The translations under genes were made by a program, and so were the position numbers. Below are positions 25,690 to 37,000 of a stretch of 64,000 nt of DNA, one piece after another. The DNA comes from Hydnum rufescens UP504 (taxonomy: Eukaryota; Basidiomycota; Agaricomycetes; Cantharellales; Hydnaceae): NCBI GenBank assembly GCA_014904985.1, contig MU129134.1, positions 29,135-93,134 of the forward strand, read 5' to 3'. Position 1 is the stretch's first letter. Each line of letters begins with the position of its first letter. Under the pieces are notes generated by a model. The model saw only the letters and a program-made list of their open reading frames with translations. It made no database searches and had not been told where the DNA came from.

Positions 25690-26600
25690 GTCCCAAACGA
25701 AAGAGGAACGAGGAAGAACTAGGCGACCTCTGCGACGTCGAGTAAAAAGGTGTACCATTTTTGAGACTTTCGTGAGCGAGTCTGCGTCCCCAGTCCGAAG
25801 AGTATGTAACCTGCCAACCAGCTCAAGCTCGTTCTAAGAGAAAAGCTCATCCGGACATTCGAACGTGTGGCGAAGAATGCCTGTCCACTTTTTCGTCCGT
25901 CCCGTCTACTTATTCTCGTTTGCAATCCAGGCTTGCTCCATTGCAATGAAGGTCCATTCCACTCGCTCCCTATTCCACCCTCTTCTTTATCATCTTCAAC
26001 GGTCAGGCTTGTTGGCGGCAGTGTGGCTACTAATTCAGGCAAGGTCTCGCGCGATTCGTACGAAGGCTTACCCTCCCGAGACGGCTTGCGCGGATGGTAC
26101 CAGTGTGATTTCTACGATATTCGATAGAACCTCCGTCGGAAACTTTGCTTCCCAAGATGTGTCATCGTCTTCCTGCATGACTTGTTAGAGAATGGGTAAC
26201 GGCGATGGAAGCTTTGAGAGTACCGAGCGGTCGGATGCAGGGCGTAATAATGTGTCGTCTTGTGGACTTGGGGACTGATCGTCTACACTCTTCACAGGCT
26301 TTCTGATCTCTACGATGAAGACGGACAACATACGAGCGGGGATTGAGTAGGCCTGCACAGGCAGAAGAACAATATGGTCGCCCGTCGGGACGCAGCATTC
26401 AATGTGAAAAGCAATTCCGGACCCGGACGAGCCCTCCCTTCTGGGATGGAACTTACATTCTGACGCACAGCGAAGATTCAGCGTCCGACATAGGGATATG
26501 GGATTCAAGGGATCTCGTCGTTCTGTTGCCGTTTTTCCGACCCTCTTTCCCAAGAGCACATCTTTCTGCGATCATGTCGAAGCGTGATTCCATTCTTATT
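25690..26600. other. Unexplained short open frames between duplication units
   Basis: Several overlapping frames of 80-125 codons occur on both strands (for example 25719-26042 minus and 26185-26559 minus). None shows a domain I know. The stretch 26370-26660 recurs at 27770-28030, so at least its right part is repeated DNA. Confidence 0.3.
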
Positions 26601-28030
26601 TGCCTATATGTCGGTGCCATACTCCCCACGAGAGGCAACCCGCAGGATGTCATCAGACACGCAAACGCACCACCGCGGCTGACCTCATGGATCTGACGTT
26701 TACAGTACGGGCTGGGTCCGAATTGTTTTACCGCTGTTGGCTTTCACTCTTCCTGTATTCATGATATCACTGAATACCATTATTCGAGGATATAGAAAGG
26801 TTTGCCTTAGGCTCTCTCTCCGAGTGCCTGTGTTCGGCTACAGTACAGCAGGGAGCCCTACTGCGCATTTGAGGACTTGTAGATCTTGTTTGAGTGCCCC
26901 ATTCGAAATCCGATGGGTTTGGGAAGCCGGAGAACGTGAATGCCGCGGGCTCTAGCAGTCCACGTTGAAAGGGTGACGTTGAATGTGGATTGAAGCAAGG
27001 TACTGATCGCTTATATATCTACAGGAATATGGCCGATCTCGGGGAGGTTGTCTAGACAAATGTCCAGGAATTCTGGTCTTTTTATCCTAGTAATTATGCT
27101 CCTGTCTCCGGTACGTAGCTGGGGTCCATACGAAAGGTTCCTGCAGCGATCTCAGGGAATTTGGGAATTGGTGTTTAGGGAGAATACTCCTTGCATGCCT
27201 AGCACCTGAGGATCTCTGATCAGGTCTTTATTATTACTCGGACATCATGTAAACGAGGTGAGTGGCATTTTGTTCATCAAGCCAAGCGCGGCCAAAATTT
27301 TTGGGCACGTTCCCAAGAACCAATTTGGGAACTCGGCACCGATTGGGATAGCAGTCTAGTGCGACCCTGGGGACCGGATGGCATGATGTTGAAGCCCTTA
27401 ATCAATACGCGTACGCGTCAGGATGTAAAAGGTTTTCCGGCGCTTCGACATACTCGTATACGTCTTCACCGCAGATTCCATAATTTCCAGTGACATGGCC
27501 TATCACCTGAGTGAATTAGTTAGATAGGATCCCAATTTTTCCAGAGGTTCATAGGCGTGTATGATTGAATACTGGCATTATCGTATCTACATGTTCAGTG
27601 TGGCTGGGGTATGGGGTATGTCCCCTACGCGAGAGGTTATCCTGAAACATTTTTGACTTGATCGAAAGCAGGCCCTAGGAGTCCATTTTCTCTCCTGTAA
27701 CTGAAACTTCATCATATTCAGGCGTGCTCGTGATGGCCAGTATGTCATCCACAGAACGCACCACTGGGCTGAGCCGCCAGAAAAGATTCAATGTCAAGAA
27801 CAAGTCCTGGAGCCGGACGAGCCCAAACAAGGCGACATTCTGACTCGCACCGAAGATACAGAGTCCAACCGGGAAATGGGCTTCGGAGGCTATCGTCCTC
27901 AACTTTGGGTTGCAGTCCTTCCGACTCCATCCCACGCCAACACCCTTTATACGTTCAATCGTAGTGTAATTTTATTCTTATTTGCCTGCATCTCGATGTT
28001 CATACTCCCTACAAGAGTGGCAGGTCCCCA
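26370..28030. repeat. Partial third duplication unit (copy C) plus flanking direct repeat
   Basis: The block 26850-27030 matches the 5' end and promoter of the minus-strand gene of copy B (24400-24570); the sequence TCGCTTATATATCTACAGG is identical in both. The block 27040-27660 matches 24590-25230. The segment 26370-26660 recurs as a diverged direct copy at 27770-28030 (shared CCGGACGAGCCC, CATTCTGAC, ACTCCC). No intact reading frame remains. Confidence 0.55.
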
Positions 28031-28625
28031 TTTCAGGAGCTAGCTGTTGCTGGATGCATGCTACGGGTCATCAAATACAAATTACAAACCAATAGACACT
28101 GTCGCGGCTGACCCTGCGATCGAGGGTGATGTCTATCATGGGTTTCATTGAGAAAGCATTCAGCAGACGCATCAGCTGAACAGTTGGGAGCCCCCTATTA
28201 TGTAATCGAAGCCACCGAATGGCCTACCATTCCTGTTACCGTACGTAGTACACAATGACAGCGAGCGGAATGGGATTTATCATTGTGCCTTCCCATACTG
28301 TAATGGCCCTCTCTCATCGCTCACTCTTCTGCGGCAGAATATGTGGCGGAGCAGGGCTTCGGCACTTTACGTGGGACCCCGACCCTGGAGCGCCTTGATC
28401 TGCGTAATTTTAGGTACGGGTAACTTGTTAACAACAGAAAAACCGACCCCGATGAGCCAACCCAAGAAGAATTGAGCAAGGCTACTGCCTTTTTCCAACT
28501 TCAAAGTGGTCCTATCATCCTGTAGGCTTCCTACTATTATCTGGGAATTATCCGCTAGAAATTGGGCCCCAATGTTTGTTGCAATTGAGAGGTTTGGCAA
28601 TTATTTTCATAGATCTAGTCTACAG

Positions 28626-28633
28626 TATAAAAG
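28626..28633 (+). promoter_or_regulatory. TATA box of the secreted-protein gene
   Basis: TATAAAAG lies 74 bases before the ATG at 28700. The paralogue at 55528 has TATAAGG at 55456, 72 bases before its ATG, and both are followed by GAGCCAG or GGAGCCAG. The conserved spacing supports a real core promoter. Confidence 0.55.
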
Positions 28634-28699
28634 AGCCAGTTAAGGGCCTTGGGGGAACTTGTCTGTTCCCTCCGGTGACTTATCATAAATATCACATAC

Positions 28700-29421
28700 A
28701 TGAAGACCTCTGTCGTCTCCTTCACTGCCGCGTTGTCGCTTCTGCCCACTTTTACTACTGCCCTTGTCGGCATAGATTGGAAGGTTTCTGGTGCGCCTGC
28801 CTCCGGCCTTAAGGACGTAACATTCCCCTTCTCCCTCGCCAACGCCCCTCACAAAAGCGGCTACTTCTTTGCTCAACAATTCAGCTTCAGTGGCCAGTCT
28901 GATGCCGGCTACACTGGTTTCCAGCCGCGACCCGACTCCGGCGGCGGACCCATCATTCATGCCGTCTTCTCGAGTTTCATCCAAGGCACAACCACCTCCG
29001 ACGTCAACTGCCACGATGGTGCTGACGGGGTTCGGGCGTGAGCTGCAGCGTGGACTTCTCGGGATCGTACGATGACAACTACGCCCTCGAGATTCTGAAT
29101 ACCCAGGGCACAACGTGGAGTGCTACAGTTGTGAATACGGCCACGAAGCTTCGGATCCCTGTCGGTTCGTATATGCTACCGGCTGGTACGGGGGGTATTA
29201 CGGGGAGCCAGGTCGGTTTTGTGGAGTATTATCCATGGAATGCGGCGACGCATACGTGTTCATCATTGCCGTATACATGGGTGACGTTTGGGATACCGAC
29301 GACGTTGTCAGGAGGCTCAGGGAGCTTGGGAGATGCTTATGAGTATGGGGATTGTGTCGGGAAGGTTGGATTTCAAACCTCGAGGACGTCACTAGGGGTT
29401 CAGGTGGATGTCGGGTTCTAG
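28700..29421 (+). CDS. Small secreted protein, DUF3472-like family, copy 1 (one frame break)
   Basis: Intron-less gene for a predicted secreted protein of about 240 residues. It has a signal peptide (MKTSVVSFTAALSLLPTFTTA), then LVGIDWKVSGAP, GYFFAQQFSFSGQSDAGYTG, HAVFSSFIQGTT and CHDGADG. Then come DNYALEILNTQGTTWSATVV, GSYMLPAGTGGITGSQVGF, a Cys-containing segment near THTCSSLPYTWVTFGIP, and GDAYEYGDCVGKVGF. The phrase GYTGxQ followed by an FSSF block recalls DUF3472-type proteins; that assignment is tentative and no activity can be stated. A one-base loss at GACGGGG (29027-29030), compared with the intact paralogue at 55528, splits the frame. This is either a young pseudogene or a base error. 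Confidence 0.65.
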
Positions 29422-29851
29422 TGAAGGGCGTCTCTGGATATTGCAGCGCACGTCGAAATCCATTACCAAGTTCTTGTTTAGTACGGCAGGTGACTGGACA
29501 AGACACATCTTGTTGCATATTCCTACTCTCGGGCTGCACTACCCTTAGTAGGTGGGTAAGAGCGATGTGAAGGTAAGGGTGGGTTCCAGCAAAGATCTAT
29601 AAAGGAAGTTTCGAGATATCGAGCGCCTCTTTGCATTAAGGAATACAGTCGGAATCCCCTCTGAATGTGCCAGAGTCACGGACTGTAATAGACGTTGCGA
29701 TAGCATCGTAATAGCGTTCCCATGTTACTCTGGAGAGATCTGGCGATATCTACCTTTACGGGCGCTTCGTCAGGTTCTTTGGCCACATGGATTACAATTT
29801 AGCGGAACGGATCCTTTGGGCTAAACTCAACAGACAGATATTGTAGTTCAC

Positions 29852-30650
29852 ATGGAATTCTCTTCTCCACCGCCACGCTATCGCTTCTGCCCACTTTTAC
29901 TACCGCACTTGGGGGCATATCTTGGAGCGAGTCCAATGTACTCTCCTCGGGCTTTCCGGAGGTACTGTTCCCCTTCTCCATCGCAAATTCCCGTCACGAA
30001 ACCGGTTACTACTTCGTCCACCAATTTAATTTCATTGGCCAGACTGATGTCGGCTACACGGGGCTCCAGCCGCGACCCAACCCCAGCAACAACGGCAAGA
30101 AAACCCCAGTCACTTGTGGGGCCTTCTCCAGTTTGGTCAACGGCACAACCGTCATCGACCCAAACTGTCAATACGGCGCTGACCGGGGGTCCAGGCGTGA
30201 GGCTGCAGGGTGGAGTTCTCGGAACCGTCTGGAAACCTCTACGACCTCGAGATTCCGGATACCCAAGGCGCGACGTGGGGCGGTACAGTTTACGATTTCG
30301 TCACGATGCGCTGGATCCACGTCTGGTCGTATACGCTATCACCTGGCACTGGGGGTATTACAAGGAGCTGGGTCGGTTTCTTGCAGTATTATCCGTGCAG
30401 TGTGGGGACGCATGTGTGTTCATCGTTGCCATATAGATCGATGAAGTTTGGGATACCACCGGCTGCGTACCTAGGCTCGGTAGGGAGTTTAGGAGATGCC
30501 TATGAGTATGGGGATTGTGTAGGGCAGGTTGCATCTGGCAGTACGAGGACTCTACGAAAGGCAGAAGTTAGTGTCCGGTTCAAAGGGGTTGCATCTCTAT
30601 CCATTTTTCAGCGCATGGAAAAATTCACATCCATCTTCTTGTCTAGCTGA
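29852..30650 (+). pseudogene. Small secreted protein family, copy 2 (degenerate)
   Basis: Tandem copy of the gene at 28700, about 1.2 kb downstream. The signal region aligns at DNA level (CGCTTCTGCCCACTTTTACTAC) but the frame is lost early. The 3' half is open from 30210: YDLEIPDTQGATWGGTVYDF, SYTLSPGTGGITRSWVGFLQ, HVCSSLPY and GDAYEYGDCVGQV. Frames differ between the 5' and 3' halves. The upstream region has no TATA box at the conserved place. Shared downstream DNA shows that the whole unit, not only the ORF, was duplicated. Confidence 0.7.
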
Positions 30651-30959
30651 TACGGCAATTGGTTGGACAGGTTGCCTTTTGTTGCATACGGGTCTTGGTC
30701 TTGGTGCACGATACTAATCTTCGCCTGGACACTATCGTTGTGATCCTTAGACCGATCCCCGGTACGTGGATAAGCGCAATTTGAAGGCAAAGCTAAGTTT
30801 GAGCCAACATCTACAAGAGAAGTTTGCAGATATCACATGGACCTTTGCATCCAAGAATATCCTCCCAGTCTCCTCACTCTGAATATACCGCGAACAAAAT
30901 TGACGCTGTAACAGCATGGGTGGCCGGAGGCGCATAATGAGTATACTCTTCCCTTTGTA

Positions 30960-31113
30960 TGCCTGGGGAGATCTGACGATACTCACCTTTAGGGACGACT
31001 CGGCGCATTTCTTTGGCCGCAATGCGCTGAAACTTGGCGGCATTTGTTTCTTCGTTCTGAGCTCCAATGGAGTGAATCCTCCGGGATAGTCTGAGAAGGC
31101 GTCGCAGCACCAC
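30960..31113 (-). other. Orphan exon-like fragment in duplicated flank
   Basis: A minus-strand frame reads LRRLLRLSRRIHSIGAQNEE and then AAKFQRIAAKEMRRVVPK. It is followed by a consensus donor GTGAGT (about 30990). A decayed counterpart lies at 29740-29790. I cannot identify the protein. It may be one exon of a small gene or a captured gene fragment. Confidence 0.3.
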
Positions 31114-31349
31114 AACTCATGGGAGGGACTTTTGGCGTCAGGTGGCGCGAATACACCCACACCTGTGAGAGCTCACGCTAAATGACAGGATTACTTGAGA
31201 TTCCTGGAGTGAAAAGGATCTGATTATTGAACGACTTTCTCCAGCAGTAAAATAGCATGGTACGTCTAAAGAAATAGACTAGATATGAAATTTATATTTT
31301 GGGAACTGAGAGGCTAACATACCCGATGAACGAACACCAAATAGAGTTT

Positions 31350-31538
31350 GGCGGACGTGGGCTGTCCGTGAACCTCAACAAAGCAGATATAGCATCCAGC
31401 GACGTTTTAAAATACAAGTTTTAAGTCAACGGAATGATAATTATGGCGGACGTGCTGTCCAGGAACCAGAACAAGCCAGATATAACATGCAGCGACTTTT
31501 TAGAGTGCCCCAGTTTTAATTCAAGGGAGTGATAATTC
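31350..31538. repeat. Tandem direct repeat, two units of about 94 bases
   Basis: Units 31350-31443 and 31445-31538 share GGCGGACGTG, CTGTCC, AACAA, GCAGATATA-like and GCAGCGAC blocks, and both end with GTGATAATT or ATGATAATT. They lie about 280-470 bases before the SF3B2 ATG, in its promoter region. Confidence 0.75.
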
Positions 31539-31818
31539 GTCAAGGATGTATACGAGGGCCGATACTCGTATCTGCCGTCATGAAAGCAAATATAGCAACA
31601 GAATCATGCAATTTGATCGGGGTACTGGCAACAATATAATGGCAAACATGGTCAAAGACTGAGTCAGCGATGGGGAAATAAGTAAGTACAGCAAGCAGGG
31701 GAGGAAGGCAACGAGAAGACACTACTGGGTTTCGCTGGTTGTTAGACCAGCTCAGCGGCAGGATGGGATCGCAAAAGGAAACACTCTCGGATGATCCCGA
31801 TATTTCAACTCCGACGAT

Positions 31819-33958
31819 ATGGCTCAAGTCGAAGCACCTCTGTCTAACGGCCACGCAGTCCTTAACGGCACGGCACCCAAGAAGATTAAGAACAAGGCCG
31901 CCTTGAAACGCGCAAAGCAGAAAGAAAAGCGACAGAATGTTTCCAGGCAGACCTCAGTGGTATGTGCTAGGAAGAGCATTCCGTCTGGCGTTCATTGACC
32001 ATGAGGAAACGTATCTCAGGATCCATCTTTAGAAAGCGCAACCATCGAAGATGATGAGGAAGCATCAGTAGAGTACGTCACTGAGCAGCTCGATATAGCC
32101 TCGTCTGGCCTCGAAGCATTCTCCAACGTCTTTGCTCGTTTCCAGCTTCCTCCCGAGGTAGCATCAGTGCGTATCCCCTTTGATGGCGCTTGCATTGCAA
32201 CCTCACGTACTTCTGAATATAGGCCACCTCTGGCGAGCCTTCTAAAGGAGAAGTAATCTATTCTGACGAGGAACAAGATTCAGACGATGGTTCTGATACA
32301 AAGGAAGCCAAACCGATATCGAAACGGAAGCAGAGAAAGAACAACCGACTTTCTGTCGCAGAACTTAAGCAGCTTGTCAAAAAACCTGAGGTGGTCGAAT
32401 GGACCGATGTCTCTGCTTCAGATCCCCGGCTTCTTCTTCATCTCAAAAGCTCTCGAAACACAATACCGGTTCCGCCACACTGGAGTGCAAAACGTGATTA
32501 CCTGCAAGGGAAACGGGGTATTGAAAAGGCGCCTTTCCAGCTTCCTGCCTTCATTGCCGATACCGGTATCGCCACGATGCGTGACGCAGTCAAAGAAAAG
32601 GAGGCGAATATGTCGTTAAAAGCCAAGACTCGAGAGCGAGTTCAACCTAAGATGGGGAAAGTGGACATTGACTACCAAAAACTTCATGATGCATTTTTCA
32701 AGTTCCAAACAAAGCCGCCGTTGACACTTTTCGGTGAAATGTAAGCCAATCCAAACAGTCCGGGCGAGTTCCCTAGTACTCATATCCCTTATTCAGGTAT
32801 TACGAGGGGAAAGAGTTTGAGACGTCATTGAAAGAGAAGAGACCAGGAGACTTGTCTCCCGAATTGGTTGAAGCACTGTCCATTCCTCCCCTTGCTCCAC
32901 CTCCTTGGCTTATTAGTATGCAGCGGTTTGGCCCTCCGCCAAGTTATCCCACCCTCCGAATCCCGGGCCTTAATGCCCCAATACCTGAAGGGTGAGCGAT
33001 ACCAGTTTCTTCTCAGGATATCGTTGAAACTTTGTGATAGTGCCCAGTGGGGTTTCCATCCCGGTGGATGGGGTAAGCCTCCATTAGACGAGTACAATCG
33101 TCCGTTATACGGTGATGTGTTCGGTGTTTTGCCGAAGGTGTCAGATCCAAATGTGCGGCCCTTGCTTCCTCTCTCTGGTCCCTTTTCTAACGGTTGTGCA
33201 GGACGGGGAACCTATCGACCATTCATTGTGGGGCGAACCAGATCCTGAAGAAGAGGGTGTGTCGCGTTTAACTGTTATGGGCAAAGAAGCAATTGACAAT
33301 ATGTTGTCTCACGCTCCCGCAGAAGAAGAATCCGAAAGCGAAGAGGAATCCGAGGAAGAAGAGGCCTCGGAGCCTGCTCCGGCGGACGGTCTTCAGACAC
33401 CATCCGGTCTTGAGACTCCAAGTGGGATGCACAGTGTGGTATCTACGGTTCCCGGTGGCCTCGAAACGCCCAACTTTCTCGAGCTACGGAAAGGACGTGC
33501 TCAATCAGAGGCGTCCGATGCGCCACCCGCCAATCGGAGCTTGTATCAAGTCCTCCCAGAAAAACAAACCTCGGTCCGAGGGATTGTGGGCAGTGAACGC
33601 GGTTATGATATCTCTGGAATTGCGAATCCTTCTTCATCTGTTCCTGTGCTTGGCGACGAACGGAGCACGAAGGTTCGTAACTGCTAGACTCTCCTCATCT
33701 TCCAGTGTAATTGAAATGCCATTTTAGCGCAAAGCCAATGGTGTGGATGTCACTATCGATTCTTCAGAACTTGAGGGTCTTTCGGACGAGCAACTGCGTG
33801 CCAAATATGAGGCTGCGGCCAAAGGAAATGCTGGTGTTCCAGGCGCGGCAAATCGTGAGGATTACTCTGACATGATTGCCAAGGAGATGGCGAAAAAGAA
33901 ACAAAAGATGGAGAAGGACAGAGGGTCGAGAGGGAAAGAGAAGGAATACAAATTCTAG
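31819..33958 (+). CDS. CUS1: Splicing factor 3B subunit 2 (SF3B2/SAP145/Cus1)
   Basis: Nuclear U2 snRNP component that helps anchor U2 at the branch site. ATG 31819 gives MAQVEAPLSNGHA, then a lysine-rich stretch (KKIKNKAALKRAKQKEKRQ). The DUF382 region has KPEVVEWTDVSASDPRLLLH, KSSRNTIPVPPHWSAKRDYL, GKRGIEKAPFQLPAFI and KLHDAFFKFQTKPPLT. The PSP region follows with YYEGKEFETSLKEKRPGDLS, MQRFGPPPSYPTLRIPGLNA and GFHPGGWGKPPLDEYNRPLY. The remainder has an acidic run (ESESEEESEEEEASE) and ends in a basic tail KEKEYKF at TAG 33956-33958. About six short introns with good splice sites; no frame break found. It converges on the RdRP gene with only about 70 bases between stops. Confidence 0.95.
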
Positions 33959-34031
33959 CTGCCGATACTCTTTTCTCGGCGGACTGTTGGAGGGCGAGTT
34001 CATGCCTGCATGTTGTATGTTATCACTTGTC

Positions 34032-37000
34032 TTAATTATACACCACTTCCATCAATATCCAACTCTTGCTGAGCTCCCAAAACCTCATCGATGCACGCAG
34101 TGCTGTCTTTTCCTGTCCCTCGAGCGCTACGAGTGCTTCGCAGAACCCTGCCAGAGCGACAAGGCACATGCCGGATGCGCCCCATACAGAGTTCTCCGCG
34201 TCCTCGGCCGCCACTAAATAAGCCGCAGTGGCCATCAAAAGACGGTCAGTCATCCCCAGGACTATCGTTTCCTGTCATGACACGACGCAATTCGACCACT
34301 AGGCGTGACGTCAAAGCGCGCATGCGATACGTGGCGTTTTGCCTTCGCTTATGTTGGGCTCTTACTTTGATGGTTCCAACCACCAGCTGTGGGATGGTCA
34401 TTGTAAGGGTGCCAAGAGGGAGGGAACAGGGAGAATGAATGAAGACATGCTTACTTCTTCTTCCGTTAGTCTCTCGCCCAGGGCTTGGGCAACACTTACG
34501 TTTTGCATATCAATGATGTATCTTCCGTACGCTTCTCGCATGACGTTGATCGCATCCTCTGGCACGCGACTAAGGTCGATGAATGGTCTCGCACACTCAC
34601 GCAGTCGTTTCAGGACGGACTCGGCACTTGAGAGATGCGTTGAAGGCGGGAGGAGTAGGCGTGGCCGGCGTTGATGGACGGGGCATGGCAAGGTGTGCTC
34701 CAGAAGGGAGAGGGAGTCCAGGAGGGAGGGGCAGCCCCGGGGGAGGTCTGAGTCCCGGCGGGAGTGCAGGTCCTGGCAGAGCGGAAGTGGAGAAGGACCG
34801 GGCTGGGGAGGGACGTTCCTATCGAGAATTCCGTGGTGGTTGAGCTAATATCGACTAGACTATTGGGATTAGCGAGAGTAAGGGGCTTGGACCAGGCTGA
34901 TGGTTTGGGCGCAACAGAAGGCTCATTTCGAACAATTTTAATGGTGGTCGCAGGCGGATTTGGGCTGCGGCGTCGAGATGTCAGGGTGCGTTGTGATAGC
35001 GTTTGAGAAACAGGCGGAGGTGGGGCTGGGTATTGGGATGGATGGAGCCTTTCTTCTGCCAATAGCTTCATAGGCCAACGGACCGGAGGCACGGGTATCG
35101 CTGCAAACTCAGGTATAGGGGGTCCCAAGGGAGCTCTGGGGGGTTCAGGTATTTCGATGTCGCGAAAGAGATGCCCGATAGCTTTGTTGGATTCGTAGTA
35201 TTTGGGAGACCTTGGGTCTCTCAGTTCGCCAGCGTTCCAGTCTGGCCGATAGATGCCTCGCAGTTTTGGCATTTCGTCTGTCTGGACCGCCGTTCCTGTC
35301 TAACCACAAAGGACATACGGGGATATGTACCGGGGTTCCACCAAATTGACAATACTTACCTTGACGTAGTCTACTGCTCGAGAATGAAGCTCACTCAGGA
35401 TGATGCAGTCCGGATCCTTAGGGCCTTGATCGGACATATCTGAAATGATAAGGTGATTCGTCGCGATCTGCATTGAAGAATGGATTCGAAAAGGTAGAAG
35501 AGATGGATTCCAGCTTTTACTCACCAATCCGATCATATCCTAATCGATTACAATTGAGCCAAATCTAGCATGAGACATGGTTTCACACTCACAGATATGA
35601 TATATTCAACTACAAAATCAGCTATGTCCTCGATTGTGGACAGTCGATCTAGCTCTGTACGCTTCCCCTTTGGATAGTCGGCAGGATCGGGTGCCCGAAT
35701 AGGATGGAGGTCCAAGTAGCCAATGATACTGTAGATGTCGCCGTCCAAATCACCTTGAATAGGGTTGAAACAACCATTCGTCCACTGAGTTACGAAGAAG
35801 GCTTACCTCCGCCCAGGCAGGATGGCAGTGCTCGTTCACCTGGAATCATTAAATACTCGGAACTTGGGTACCAATATCACCAGTTAAAGACACTGACCTT
35901 TACAAGAGAACACCAAAGCATTAGGCAGCTTGTCTAGTTCGAACGGTGACCCGGCGGGAGGTTTGCCGATGGCCTCTGCAATCTGAGCATCACCGGGATG
36001 GACGGCTGGACTTCGTGATATCAGTACTTCCCCTTCTATCCAGCGCGGTTCATCCCATCGTGGATCCCAGACGCAGGCTTCAGGGAAATTCATGAGGGCA
36101 GGACTTGGGAGAGCTCGAACTTCATGATGGACTCACCATACACCTGGCCTTCCTCGAGACAGTCCCATTCATCTGCAACACCGACCAACGTATAGGATTC
36201 TGGTACCGGAATGCGAGCGTGATGTTTGAGGTCACGGAGAGCGTGGCTAACCGCAAGTTTGGCAATACGTTGGAAGAATCCTGGTAGGCCCTCGTCTTGA
36301 TCCTTAAACCCCCTAAAATCGATGATGCCGCAGGAGGCCAGCTGATGTACCACTGAACTTAATGCAAATGAGTGCCCAAGACCATACGTTTCGATCACTT
36401 TTATAAAGTCATCGGGAGAATCCACGGCAGCATTGGCGTCCTGGACAGCTCGGCGTTGCAGCTCAAGAAAGACATCCTTCGGAACGCCGTTTGATTCTAA
36501 GAGCATGATTAATTGCCTACGGTTGGAGTCGTCAGGACTGACATTCTTTTAATTCAAAAGACTCAACCATCTCACCTATTCAGATAGGTAGTCATAGGTC
36601 TCTGAAAGGACATCGATATTTCCAATACCGTAGAGTCAGCATCAAACTTTTTCATGCTCGGCCTAAGACGAATTTTGCGACCTGAGAGGGTATGATCGCG
36701 CACGACAACGCCTTTGTGGCCCCCAATGCGAATTTGATAGGCACTTGGCGGGATGCGCCGTGTCTTCGTTCGGCGCGAGGCGCAAAGCATAGTCCAGACT
36801 TCTTCAGCGAGTTCAGGCGAGATGGTTCCCACACCATCAGTGAAGCACGATCCGGTGTCTTCGCTGACGATGTCTTCGATTGTTTCAAACTCTGAAGGGT
36901 CGATGGTGATAGAGGGTTCGGTAGCACTGATGCGTAAATCGGGCAGCAGGTTAACATGCATCGCGAAGGCCACTAATGCGAGAGCTAGTACCTGAACGTT

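Noticed and set aside
19108..28030. CRISPR-like or regularly spaced repeat array
   Set aside because: Repeats are long, degenerate and few, as expected of segmental duplication in a eukaryote; no spacer-repeat periodicity.
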